DNA of 64,000 bases, taken from Lachnotalea sp041821265 (GTDB lineage: Bacteria; Bacillota; Clostridia; Lachnospirales; Lachnospiraceae). Each line of letters begins with the position of its first letter. Positions within the stretch are counted from its first letter, which is position 1. The notes beneath the pieces were generated by a model. That model did not search any database. It was not told the origin of the DNA and was given only the letters and a program-made list of their open reading frames with translations. The translations under genes and the position numbers were made by a program. The stretch spans positions 62,001-126,000 of the forward strand of contig JBGUEQ010000004.1 in the NCBI GenBank assembly GCA_041821265.1. Reading direction: 5' to 3'. Below are positions 28,783 through 37,419 of the stretch, in pieces.

Positions 28783-30030
28783 TTACCAAGATTTATCTTT
28801 AACTTTATCTTTGTTAAAATACAATAAAATACCAAATGTTAAAACTGCCATTAGAGGAAATATTGTTGCCAAAAAAATTCCAAGCTTTAAACCAACTTGT
28901 TCCACATTCATATTCCATTTTGTTGCCAGATTAACAATATAATCGCTTTGCATCGAGACATCGGTGACACGTCCAACAAACCATGGCCCTACCGACGCAC
29001 CCAGGTCGCCTGCTGCCGCTAATAGTGCAAACATCATAACCCCGCCTGACTTAAATCGATCTGAGGCTGCGATCAAGCTTCCTGGCCACATCATCGAAAC
29101 ACAAAATCCAGTTCCTGCACATGCTATTAACGATATGATTGGGATATTTGTAATGGTTATTGTCAGATATGAAACCGTTGCAAAAATAGCACCTAAAAAT
29201 AATACTTTATAAATATTTTTTCCATATTTTGCATATAATGTTCGTCCTATTCCAAGTGTCATACCAAACATTGCTACACCAAAAATATCACCCCACATTT
29301 TATCAATAACCATAGCTTTTTCTAAATATCCTGAACTCCATTGTGCCATCGTGCATTCCGCCGCGCCACCAAAAAATATACATAATAAGCATAATATAAA
29401 GTATGGCTTTTTTAATAAATTAAATACGTTGTTTTCTTTTTCATTCGAGGACATTAACGGAATGTCAGCATTCATAAATAATACAATGGAAGCAAAAGGT
29501 ATCAATGCCCATATAGCAAGAAGCCACTGCCACTTATCATTTCCTAGTATTTTGAGAAAAATAGTACTTATGATAACTACTACAACTACTCCCCACGCAT
29601 ATACGGAATGTAAAATACTCATTTCCCTATCTGGGTTTTCTGATGGAATAGCTGCAACTACAGGACTTACCAGAACTTCTATCAAACCACTTGAAGAAGA
29701 ACTAATTACCGTTCCAAGAACCAATCCAAAATAGACTGATCCTGGGAATAGTACAGGTGACATCGCAAAAAGAAACATTCCTATTACTGTAATAATTGGT
29801 GTACATTTTACGGTAAGTTCTATGTTAAATTTACTAGAGTATAGTGTAAACAATATATCAATAATTAATTGAGTAATAAAATTGATTAGAACTAAAGAAC
29901 CTAACAAAGTATAAGATATCCCATAAATCTCTCTTAATGGTATAAATAAAATAGGCGTAATATTTGCGACTGCTGCCTGCGACATGCTGCTTAGATAGCA
30001 TCCATATTTCGCTTTGTTGTAATTTATCAT
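28783..30030 (-). CDS. Major facilitator superfamily transporter
   Basis: A 415-residue membrane protein with about 12 hydrophobic segments and the two-half MFS layout. Residues such as the acidic/basic loop between helices 2 and 3 and the long central loop (around 195-215) fit the family. The substrate is not evident; some sugar or drug transporters of this size look alike. It overlaps no neighbour and lies 20 bases after the ZIP gene start reading on the same strand, so the two may be co-expressed. Confidence 0.8.
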   Translation of the reverse strand: MINYNKAKYGCYLSSMSQAAVANITPILFIPLREIYGISYTLLGSLVLINFITQLIIDILFTLYSSKFNIELTVKCTPIITVIGMFLFAMSPVLFPGSVYFGLVLGTVISSSSSGLIEVLVSPVVAAIPSENPDREMSILHSVYAWGVVVVVIISTIFLKILGNDKWQWLLAIWALIPFASIVLFMNADIPLMSSNEKENNVFNLLKKPYFILCLLCIFFGGAAECTMAQWSSGYLEKAMVIDKMWGDIFGVAMFGMTLGIGRTLYAKYGKNIYKVLFLGAIFATVSYLTITITNIPIISLIACAGTGFCVSMMWPGSLIAASDRFKSGGVMMFALLAAAGDLGASVGPWFVGRVTDVSMQSDYIVNLATKWNMNVEQVGLKLGIFLATIFPLMAVLTFGILLYFNKDKVKDKSW

Positions 30031-30049
30031 TTTCTTTTATCCCTTCAAA

Positions 30050-30802
30050 TTATAATTCTAAAATTGACACAAATAACATTCCTAAAATAATTCCTAATAC
30101 ATTACCAATTGTAGTTAATCTTCCTTTCCACAAATCATTTGCGGTAGGAAGCGTTTCTCGTAAAGTTACATAAAGAATCATCGAGCCTGCAAAAGAAAGA
30201 CTCAAACATAAGATAAAAGGTGTCCTAAGTATGCAACCCAACGATGAACCAACACCCAAAGGAATAGATATTATAATTGATAAAAGTAGCAATTTAATTT
30301 TACTCTCTTCACATTCTTTAAAAAGCACTCCCAATGTAAGTCCTTCTGGAATTCCGTGTATTATTAACGCAACCGCAAGATAAACACCGCTTTCTGGTGA
30401 ATGATATAAAAGCGAACCAAGTGCTAATCCACTCGGCAAATTATGTATACCAATTCCTATTGCCATAAAAATCGCTGCTTTAAAAAAACTATTACTCTTA
30501 TCGTCCATACTAGGTGCTTCATGGCTTTCTAATTTACCATCTAATATTACAGAAAGAATAAGCCCTAAAATAGCACCAATAATGGAAATATAAACATTTC
30601 CAAACTCCATCGCTTCTGGCAGCAAATCAAAGAAAACAATACCAAGTGTTAATCCACCTAATAGTCCTAAAACAGACCCTTTCATCCTTATTCCTCTATC
30701 TTTTATAAAGAAAGAGGATACGCCTCCTATGAAAATACCCAACCATCCAGTAATAAATCCTAAAAATCCGATAAAAATTAATGCATTTATAAAATCACTC
30801 AT
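30050..30802 (-). CDS. ZIP family metal transporter
   Basis: A 250-residue protein with about eight membrane helices. The two metal-site motifs of ZIP transporters are present: HNLPSG in helix 4 and HGIPEG in helix 5. Family members import Zn2+ or other divalent cations into the cytosol. The histidine-rich loop typical of some members is reduced here to a short acidic/basic segment (about residue 95-110). Confidence 0.88.
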   Translation of the reverse strand: MSDFINALIFIGFLGFITGWLGIFIGGVSSFFIKDRGIRMKGSVLGLLGGLTLGIVFFDLLPEAMEFGNVYISIIGAILGLILSVILDGKLESHEAPSMDDKSNSFFKAAIFMAIGIGIHNLPSGLALGSLLYHSPESGVYLAVALIIHGIPEGLTLGVLFKECEESKIKLLLLSIIISIPLGVGSSLGCILRTPFILCLSLSFAGSMILYVTLRETLPTANDLWKGRLTTIGNVLGIILGMLFVSILEL

Positions 30803-31101
30803 GATAACACCCTTTTATTTTAATATATATAAATATATTAAAATAATCTATAAAAAAGTATTGATAGTTTGGATTTATACCATTTACTGTTAGTCTAAGA
30901 ATGCAAATTTTGATTCTTTATAAGTAAATCTTGACTCACCAACTATTTAGTAGGTATAACTGTTGACTAACCAACGTCCCACGAACTTAAATTTTATCCG
31001 GCATAATTTCGCAAGTAATTTACGTACAAAATAAATTTCTCTTCATTTTGTGTGAAATCATTGCGTTGACTATAATGAGACAACGCATTATTTCAAAATA
31101 A

Positions 31102-31144
31102 AAAAGAGCTCAACAAGCAATATTTCAACTTGTCAAGCCCTTTT
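31102..31144 (-). terminator. Terminator behind the truncated gene end
   Basis: On the minus strand AAAAGGGCTTGACAAG pairs with CTTGTTGAGCTCTTTT across an 11-base loop and is followed by more T. It lies 12 bases after a stop codon, as expected for a native gene end. Confidence 0.8.
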
Positions 31145-31155
31145 AATTGTATTTC

Positions 31156-31239
31156 TTAGAATTTACCAGCGTTAGCTGCTTCCTCTATAGAAACTGTCCC
31201 CCTTCTATTTACTGGGCTTAACGTCCCTATTGTTAGTTG
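31156..31239 (-). pseudogene. 3' end of a host gene, cut off by the prophage (inferred)
   Basis: An open stretch of 27 codons ends in TVSIEEAANAGKF and a TAA at 31156-31158, followed at once by a good terminator. There is no start or upstream part in the window. This pattern is what remains when a phage inserts near the 3' end of a gene: the 5' part would lie beyond the right prophage end. The parent gene is not recognised. It could also be chance. Confidence 0.4.
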
Positions 31240-31335
31240 CTAGACTATTACTTATACACTATTTTATTGTTTTAAACTGTTTTCTTTTTTTCTAACTACC
31301 TATTTAAGTAATAGCTATTAAATCCTATTTGGCAA

Positions 31336-32178
31336 CTACATAATCAAATTAAACTCTATATTATATCCAGAACTTTTCATTTCCTTTGCTAACGGAATCT
31401 TCCATCCACTATTTGCATCCATAGGTATGTATACAACCCCTGAAATATCATTTGGTGTTTCAACACTTTCTTTAACTAGAGCACTAACATTGTTTCTTCC
31501 TATTTTAGATAATAAAAATCCATGTTCAAAAACAACATTTTGTCTTGCTCTAAACATTTTTTTGTCCGCTTCACCATTTTTATAACCCATATCACAAGGT
31601 GTATACAAAACAATACCAAAACCTACATCTGAATATTTCTCTATTTTTTCTATAATTGTCATTCCATCATTTGCTTGTTCATGTAATATAATAGGTTCGA
31701 TTCCTAGTTTTTCTACAAAGCGAGCTACTTCAATTTTTGCCTCGTTATCGTGACCATGAACTATAAAAACTTTGTTTTTATCCAAAATATTTTTTTTCTT
31801 TATATTTTCATCACCTTTATTATTAGTCACATTACCTTTAGCTTCAACTAATATCTGTTTTGTAATATCAGTAATATATTTGTCATAACTCAATATATCT
31901 TCTGGCGTTACGTACATAATAACTCCTGATGGCATACTTCTATTTTCGGCATTTGAAAGTACTCTCGCTGAAACTTCCGTTGTCATTATTTTCAGTCTAA
32001 TAATATCTTGTTTTTTAAGAATATAACCATTTACTGTAAATTCCTCATTAGACAAATACGGTTTTGCTATATCACAAATAATTTCTTCTCTATTAAGTAT
32101 ATCTATTTCTGTTATATTTTTATTCGAATTTGACGTTCCAATCTTTTCATTTGTTTCAATCAAAATATGATAATACAT
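31336..32178 (-). CDS. TIR-like nucleotide-binding domain protein
   Basis: A 280-residue soluble protein. Residues 1-115 are an unrecognised N-terminal domain, 116-135 a polar linker, and 136-235 a TIR-like domain of the type found in CAP12/Pycsar-associated proteins: KVFIVHGHD at 136-144, then VARFVEKLGIEPIILHEQ, the FGIVLYTPCD strand and ARQNVVFEHGFL, which supplies a candidate catalytic Glu. Related domains degrade NAD+ on phage infection. It lies between the prophage boundary and the late terminator at 32340 and has its own -10 box (TATAAT, 32231-32226) and GGGGGAG site, so it is a lysogenic-conversion gene, possibly for phage exclusion. Function is inferred. Confidence 0.8.
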   Translation of the reverse strand: MYYHILIETNEKIGTSNSNKNITEIDILNREEIICDIAKPYLSNEEFTVNGYILKKQDIIRLKIMTTEVSARVLSNAENRSMPSGVIMYVTPEDILSYDKYITDITKQILVEAKGNVTNNKGDENIKKKNILDKNKVFIVHGHDNEAKIEVARFVEKLGIEPIILHEQANDGMTIIEKIEKYSDVGFGIVLYTPCDMGYKNGEADKKMFRARQNVVFEHGFLLSKIGRNNVSALVKESVETPNDISGVVYIPMDANSGWKIPLAKEMKSSGYNIEFNLIM

Positions 32179-32339
32179 TTTCTCTCCCCCTATTATTTAT
32201 TCCTTGTCATAATACATTTTTTGTTATTATATCTCTTTTTAACAGAAAATACCAGAAAAATCAAATTTATTATCTTACTATTTGCAATCAAAAATAACGT
32301 TCAATATGTTTCATGTAGTGTTGTAATAATTTCAATTAC

Positions 32340-32377
32340 AAAAAAGCCCACAACCATAAACTATTGTGGACTTTTTT
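32340..32377 (-). terminator. Late operon terminator
   Basis: AAAAAAGCCCACAA and TTGTGGACTTTTTT around a 10-base loop with one mismatch, about 100 bases beyond the last lysis gene. It separates the late operon from the TIR-like gene. U-tracts exist on both strands. Confidence 0.85.
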
Positions 32378-32473
32378 ACATTGTATATAAAATTGTTAAT
32401 TTATCTTGTTTTGTAACTTATAACGCCTATTTCAAAAATTTTTCAATCATGTTTCTCCTACTTTATATCGATT

Positions 32474-33208
32474 TTATGCATATGTTATAAAGCAACTAAT
32501 ACCAGAAGCCTTTAACTTCTTTACTGTAGATTCTGCATTACTTTTCACACTATACGCTCCTACCTGTACTTTGTAAAGTCCGCTAAGTAATTTTACATAT
32601 ACATCCGTATGGCCTGTCTTCTTTACCTTTTCCGCCATAGCATTAGCCCCGCTTTTATTTCTAAAAGCCCCAGCCTGTACCCTATAGTACTTTTTGTTTT
32701 CGTCCGCTATTTCTGTAGTTGTCTCAACTGCTACCGCCTGGTTCTCCGTTTTATCATATTGTGTTAGTTTGTTTTCTTCAATTAATTTGATAAGCTTTGA
32801 AGCGTAATTAGGGTCTGTTGCATATCCAGCAGCTTTAATAGCTGTACAAGCTTCCTTGTAATCCGTTTCCCCTATCACTGCTTTATATCTCTTATTTGCT
32901 ATTAAAAAAGCGGAATGGTCATTAATAGAATCTTCCCAGTTATCGTAGGCTCTAAATGTAGCATCGCTTACCGTTACCATTGTTACTCCGTCGTAACATT
33001 CTTGTGTATCCTTACAATATACTTTTCCCTTCCAGGTCGAATTAGCTTTAATACCAAACAAAGCATTACCACCTGTAGCTAATTCTGTTTCACCGTAAGA
33101 AGATTCTAAAATAGCCTGTGCAATTGTCAAACTTGCTAATACTTTATTCTTCTTCATATCGGCGGACGCAAGTGTTGCCACCTGTTTAATAAATTGTGCT
33201 TTACTCAT
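32474..33208 (-). CDS. Phage endolysin: glucosaminidase domain plus SPOR domain
   Basis: Residues 1-155 are a glucosaminidase domain of the FlgJ/LytG type, with the catalytic Glu in QAILESSYG and the NALFGIKA and YATDPNYASK motifs. Residues 170-244 form a SPOR domain (YYRVQAGAFRNKSGANAMAEK, shown in part), which binds denuded glycan strands. It cleaves the sugar backbone of peptidoglycan. It follows the amidase gene by 17 bases, giving two wall hydrolases of different bond specificity in one lysis cassette. Confidence 0.9.
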   Translation of the reverse strand: MSKAQFIKQVATLASADMKKNKVLASLTIAQAILESSYGETELATGGNALFGIKANSTWKGKVYCKDTQECYDGVTMVTVSDATFRAYDNWEDSINDHSAFLIANKRYKAVIGETDYKEACTAIKAAGYATDPNYASKLIKLIEENKLTQYDKTENQAVAVETTTEIADENKKYYRVQAGAFRNKSGANAMAEKVKKTGHTDVYVKLLSGLYKVQVGAYSVKSNAESTVKKLKASGISCFITYA

Positions 33209-33225
33209 TCTTATGTATCCCCTTC

Positions 33226-34014
33226 CTATACCAATGTAATGCTAGATACTGCTACCCAGCTGTTAATTTCTTTTAGTTTAGCTTCTGATATTCCCTTATT
33301 GGTCTGTATTTTATCTACTGTGTGCTTCTTGCCAGCCATTTGTGACGTTGGTACAGTTTTTCCCCTTGTAGAAGATAACCCACCATATGTAGCCCCGCTA
33401 TTAATAGTTACTACATTTCCAACTTTAATAGTTTTATCAACTTGTATAGTTGCTGCCTGTAGGCTGGAAGCACTTAACTTAAAATGGCTAACAATAGCAT
33501 TAACTACTGACGCTGCTATACTATCCTTTTTGTCGTTGTATACGTCCATGTCGTCTTTATCATCAATAAAACATACTTCCAATAGTGCCGAAGATGCACC
33601 AGCAGCCTTAGCCCTAGCAATTACTGTAAAATTAGTTCGTTTAACACCACGATTTTTTAAGCCTAACGTTGCAAGGTTAGAAATAATCTTTGTTTCTACT
33701 CCTACAGTTTTTTCAGCATTGGTTACATAGATTTCAGTACCTGTTGTCTTACCGTCGCCTGTTGTGTCATTTACACAAGCATTAAAATGTACTTCCAGTA
33801 CATAGCTGTAATTTGCGAAGTCAACTTGCAACTTGCCATTTTTACAGTCGCTATATGCGTTTCTATCTATTGGGTATAGTGAAACTGTTGCGTACTTGTT
33901 AAGCTTCTCCTTAATCATGTTAACCATTTCAATCGTTAAAGTTGCTTCTGTTCCAAATTTTGATACTGCGCCACTATCTCCCGCGCCATGTCCGCTAATT
34001 AATAAAATATTCAT
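33226..34014 (-). CDS. Phage endolysin: N-acetylmuramoyl-L-alanine amidase (Amidase_3)
   Basis: A 262-residue enzyme. Residues 1-180 are an Amidase_3 domain with zinc ligands His9 (SGHG), Glu in GTEATL and His in EVHFNA, and the catalytic Glu in LLEVCFID. The last 65 residues (VGNVVTINSGATYGGL onward) form a small SH3-like wall-binding module common in clostridial phage lysins. It cuts the amide between muramic acid and L-alanine. No signal peptide, so release depends on a holin. Confidence 0.92.
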   Translation of the reverse strand: MNILLISGHGAGDSGAVSKFGTEATLTIEMVNMIKEKLNKYATVSLYPIDRNAYSDCKNGKLQVDFANYSYVLEVHFNACVNDTTGDGKTTGTEIYVTNAEKTVGVETKIISNLATLGLKNRGVKRTNFTVIARAKAAGASSALLEVCFIDDKDDMDVYNDKKDSIAASVVNAIVSHFKLSASSLQAATIQVDKTIKVGNVVTINSGATYGGLSSTRGKTVPTSQMAGKKHTVDKIQTNKGISEAKLKEINSWVAVSSITLV

Positions 34015-34019
34015 GTGAA

Positions 34020-34436
34020 TTATTTCCCTTCAACTGCTTTCGTTAATAATTCTGCTTCCGTTTCTTCTCCTGTAATTGTTGTCGTTCCGTATACATAGTC
34101 GTATAGGCTACTGTTTGTCTCTAGTAAAGTTCTTAATTCTTCTAATGCTTTGTCTAAAATTGTATCGTACTGCGCTTCTGTAATAAAAATAGATATGATC
34201 GGGAACTTCTCTTTAATCCAGTTCCACACAAGGGAACGTTTCGCCTTGCCTGTATTACTCTTAAGCTGTTTTTCTGCTTCCGTTACTAGATATAATAAAG
34301 CACGTTGTACTCTTTCTATCTGCTGTTTCGGTGTAAGTTTCAAAAATACCAGGATAAACCACACCGCTTCCAATACCATAAGAATTATAATAACGATAAT
34401 TAACCAGTTTTCTAAAATTGTTTTTAACATTTGCAT
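34020..34436 (-). CDS. Phage holin, LL-H type
   Basis: A 138-residue protein with one N-terminal membrane helix (about 10-32) and a charged cytoplasmic part with R-V-Q-R-A-L-L-Y-L-V-T-E-A-E. This pattern and its place 6 bases before the amidase match LL-H family holins. It should open the membrane for the lysins at the end of infection. Confidence 0.75.
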   Translation of the reverse strand: MQMLKTILENWLIIVIIILMVLEAVWFILVFLKLTPKQQIERVQRALLYLVTEAEKQLKSNTGKAKRSLVWNWIKEKFPIISIFITEAQYDTILDKALEELRTLLETNSSLYDYVYGTTTITGEETEAELLTKAVEGK

Positions 34437-34450
34437 GTTATACCTTCTTT

Positions 34451-34804
34451 CTAATAATTTTGTATATCTGTAGGCTCTAAGGCTTCGTCTATAATCGCGT
34501 CTGCTTTTTCTTTTACACGTTCTATAGCCCTTCCTTTTATTTCCCCTATCTGGTCTGTTTCTCCCAGCTTAATAAGCTGTTTTATCATTCCTAATTGTAT
34601 CTTAATACCATTTTCTAGCTGTACTGCCTTTAGATACCATATAATAGCTGCGCCCCATACGCCGCTTGCGCTGGGTATTATATATACAAATACGTCTGTA
34701 GGTTTTTCATTCCAGCTAAAGACTAAAGCCATTACACAAGCTAAAATAAATATAAGGCTAGTTTCTATGACTACTTTCTTCTTAAATTCTACCTTTTTCC
34801 TCAT
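34451..34804 (-). CDS. Small membrane protein of the lysis region
   Basis: A 117-residue protein with two predicted membrane helices (about 14-32 and 38-60) and an amphipathic C-terminal half. It overlaps the next gene by 4 bases and lies directly before the holin. It may be a second holin or an antiholin; no family is recognised. Confidence 0.6.
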   Translation of the reverse strand: MRKKVEFKKKVVIETSLIFILACVMALVFSWNEKPTDVFVYIIPSASGVWGAAIIWYLKAVQLENGIKIQLGMIKQLIKLGETDQIGEIKGRAIERVKEKADAIIDEALEPTDIQNY

Positions 34805-35058
34805 GTAGTAGCTGGATTCCTTCCTGTACCTGTTATGTCTTCCAGGTCATCTATTCTATGGTTCGCAACTTCTTTTTCTTTTGTTAATACTGCTGTATCT
34901 CTTTCTAGGGCGTATACCCTTTCTACTACATTGTTATGCTTGTCTACCTTCTGTTCTATGTATTTAAGCCTTGTAGTAATAATTCCGTATATAGTGCCTA
35001 TTGATACTCCATACGCTACCATTTGAATAACTAAACCAATCCAAAATTCATTACTCAC
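34801..35058 (-). CDS. Small membrane-anchored coiled-coil protein
   Basis: An 85-residue protein with one N-terminal helix (about 6-26) and a heptad-like charged remainder (YIEQKVDKHNNVVERVYALE). The layout is like haemolysin XhlA or phage spanin-type lysis helpers, but with the membrane helix at the N-terminus. Assignment is by context only. Confidence 0.55.
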   Translation of the reverse strand: MSNEFWIGLVIQMVAYGVSIGTIYGIITTRLKYIEQKVDKHNNVVERVYALERDTAVLTKEKEVANHRIDDLEDITGTGRNPATT

Positions 35059-35124
35059 ACTTTACTAACTCCTTCCATTTTTGCTACATTAGTATCTTAT
35101 GTGGGCTTTCGCAACATCAAAAAA

Positions 35125-36222
35125 CTACAGACTGTCACAGCCGAAGCGTGCACCAATGGCACTTGCGCCAGCCCAAGGAGCGAAGTCATTAGTAACAGTA
35201 CGGCAGCCCGCATGAACACCATGTTGCCAGTAACCACCTGCAATGAGACGAGTAAGTCCGCAAATTCCTTCCGTATATATCTGTCCGTTCTTTTCACCTA
35301 ATACATCTTTCCAACTAAAAGACTGTGTACCGTCGTACCGATAACTTAATTCATCTAACCATTCCATTACATTACCCACACAATCTCTACAACCGATAGC
35401 TGATACCGATTTAACTACAATACCTGTAGCCGTTCTCGCTGCATTTGTTGTAGCCGTCCAAGCATTTGTATTATTTCCATCTTCCCCTTGTGGGCTTCCA
35501 TATGCTGCCTGTTGCCATTCTGAATATGATAATAAACGTTTTCCAGTTTTCAACCCCATATCTATAAAATCATATGAATTATAGCCCTCTGTTCCTGTTA
35601 ATGGTGTAGCGTTGTATACCGACTGTACCCCACCTATTCCATTTGAAGAAGCCAAATATATATCTACCCAAAGTCCACTACTTACATATACCATACCTTC
35701 TGGGCTACATTTAGGTCTATGGTGTGTAGTCCATACAGAACGTGGAACAATAGCACTTTTAACATTTGATTCCCAGCCACTTCCTTTTTCTGTTCCGCCT
35801 GTATTGATAGGATTCAACTTGCTACTTACGCACCTTACTATGCCATAATGGAAGCCACCTAGCTTTCTACTGTTCGCTGCTGTGTATCCTGTAGGATATG
35901 TACTATTTAAGCTAATTACATATACTTCGTCTAAGTCTTCGCTTCCTGGGTCACAAATATATACATAATAATCTTTTCCTAATGTGAAGCTTGAACCTGT
36001 ATCTAGGTTTGCTATAGATATGACCGCTCCGTCTGTCTTAAATACCCCTGTAGTCCCGATTGCTATTACACAGTCAGAAGCTAACGTTACTTCTGTATCT
36101 CCTGTTGCTGTCATATATTCCGCGCTTGGTGCTACCAGGTCACTTATAGTTGCCATTTTTGCTACTGTTAGTTTTGCTCTAGGGTCTTTATTAATAAAGA
36201 CGCCGCTTAATAATCTACTCAT
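35125..36222 (-). CDS. Tail receptor-binding protein with C-type-lectin variable domain
   Basis: A 365-residue protein. The N-terminal part (1-140) is beta-rich and probably attaches it to the tail. The C-terminal part (about 150-365) has the FGE-sulfatase-like C-type-lectin fold seen in proteins diversified by retroelements: GKRLLSYSEWQQAAYG, DCVGNVMEWLDE and the final variable stretch GGYWQHGVHAGC...RFGCDSL. In such systems adenine-directed mutagenesis of a template copy alters this segment and so the host receptor. No reverse transcriptase or template copy is in the window. It overlaps the preceding gene by 8 bases. Confidence 0.75.
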   Translation of the reverse strand: MSRLLSGVFINKDPRAKLTVAKMATISDLVAPSAEYMTATGDTEVTLASDCVIAIGTTGVFKTDGAVISIANLDTGSSFTLGKDYYVYICDPGSEDLDEVYVISLNSTYPTGYTAANSRKLGGFHYGIVRCVSSKLNPINTGGTEKGSGWESNVKSAIVPRSVWTTHHRPKCSPEGMVYVSSGLWVDIYLASSNGIGGVQSVYNATPLTGTEGYNSYDFIDMGLKTGKRLLSYSEWQQAAYGSPQGEDGNNTNAWTATTNAARTATGIVVKSVSAIGCRDCVGNVMEWLDELSYRYDGTQSFSWKDVLGEKNGQIYTEGICGLTRLIAGGYWQHGVHAGCRTVTNDFAPWAGASAIGARFGCDSL

Positions 36223-36676
36223 ATTTTGCTAACACTCCTTTAATATTATTAATATCGTCCTGGATAATTCCCATATTTTCAAGTACGTTAATAGGATTCT
36301 CAACGCCTAATGTAATAGCTGTTTCTTCTATATCTGCATCAACTCCTATTATCGTCTTTTTATTCTCTATTATCTGAATTTCTTCGGCTACTTCTGTTTG
36401 TTCTCTTGGCTCTGTAACATGTTCTACGCTCTTAATTGTGTATTCCTTGCCTTGGCATACTAAAGAAGCACCTTTAGCCGCTTCCGCCATGTAATTTGTT
36501 GTAATATATCTTTTGTCTTCTGATATTGAAACAATAAGTGTAAAAATATACTTTCGCGCTTCGATTCCTTCAATTGCTAAGCCTAATTCTCCTGGTGTAA
36601 CCGCACCCGCTTGAACCAATCCTAATAAGTTATATAAGTCCTGACCTGTTCCTATTACCTTTGGCATACCTTGCAT
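36215..36676 (-). CDS. Phage protein between BppU-like and receptor-binding genes
   Basis: A 153-residue acidic protein, not recognised as a family by me. The position between the baseplate-like protein and the variable receptor protein suggests a connector or chaperone for tail-tip assembly. Both flanking genes overlap or nearly touch it, so it is co-translated with them. Confidence 0.6.
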   Translation of the reverse strand: MQGMPKVIGTGQDLYNLLGLVQAGAVTPGELGLAIEGIEARKYIFTLIVSISEDKRYITTNYMAEAAKGASLVCQGKEYTIKSVEHVTEPREQTEVAEEIQIIENKKTIIGVDADIEETAITLGVENPINVLENMGIIQDDINNIKGVLAKYE

Positions 36677-36693
36677 GTTTTACCTTCTTTCTT

Positions 36694-37419
36694 CTATTCT
36701 CCTAAGTATCCACAACCTAAGTATGATTTACTTAACCACGCTTCTTCTGCGAAGTCGTTTAATTGTCCTATGTTTTTGTAAATGTCTTCTATTAGTTCTT
36801 TGTAGTTTTGGGCTGTCGTGGCTGCTACTGTAGCTATTTTAACCGCTGCTTCGCTGGCTGCTGCCGCTGCCGTTGCTTCTTCTTTTACCTGGGCAGCTAT
36901 TCCTATGGTATCGTTCGCGGTTTTCATAGCTGTAGAAGCTAATACTACAGCTTCTTCTATTGTATCTTTTGCCGTTTCTACTTCCTGTAGTGCGTTAATA
37001 ATTGCTTTATATTCTGTTGTACTTTCTATCTTATCGCTTAGAATTACAGAAGTATCTACTTTAAGATTGAAAGTCCAGGAAGCTATATAGCTAGTCTGCG
37101 TATATACGCTAATCGCACATTCTACCATACCCGCCGCTGCTGTCATTTGTTCCGTTATTTCTGCTGTAATAAGATTTTCTACATATGTACAGTCATTTAA
37201 GATTTCTTCACTGTCCGTCTTTTTACATTCGATTCTTACTATTGCTTCGTCTGGCATTTCGTAAGCTTCACCGTCATTAAGAAGAACGATTAAAAGCTGT
37301 CTTGTTTCACTATCAAATTGCTTTACTCTTATTGTTTTTTCTACCGCATGTCTGGCAAAATCAAATATAAGCCTACCTACTACCACTTTGAACACCGCCT
37401 TTACTTGCTTAGGTAGCAA
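36694..37419 (-). CDS. BppU-like baseplate protein with coiled-coil tail
   Basis: A 241-residue protein. Residues 1-130 resemble the N-terminal domain of lactococcal phage baseplate upper protein (beta sandwich with D-S-E-T-R-Q-L-L-I-V-L-L-N-D-G-E and A-S-W-T-F-N-L-K). Residues 140-220 are an Ala-rich coiled coil. The last 20 residues (EEAWLSKSYLGCGYLGE) resemble the end of the Tal protein encoded just upstream. It overlaps that gene by 19 bases. Confidence 0.65.
   Translation of the reverse strand: MLPKQVKAVFKVVVGRLIFDFARHAVEKTIRVKQFDSETRQLLIVLLNDGEAYEMPDEAIVRIECKKTDSEEILNDCTYVENLITAEITEQMTAAAGMVECAISVYTQTSYIASWTFNLKVDTSVILSDKIESTTEYKAIINALQEVETAKDTIEEAVVLASTAMKTANDTIGIAAQVKEEATAAAAASEAAVKIATVAATTAQNYKELIEDIYKNIGQLNDFAEEAWLSKSYLGCGYLGE

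Larger units (their letters stand above)
30803..31335. other. Gene-free junction region, probable prophage left boundary
   Basis: This 533-base gap holds an imperfect hairpin (31053-31068 with 31081-31095), a minus-strand terminator (31102-31144) and, directly upstream of it, the last 27 codons and stop of a gene that has no 5' part here. To the left genes are chromosomal; to the right the phage-type genes begin. The rest is AT-rich with no further signal seen. Confidence 0.55.

Noticed and set aside
35097..35297. Template repeat or retroelement gene beside the variable protein
   Set aside because: No second copy of the variable segment and no reverse transcriptase frame could be found in the window.
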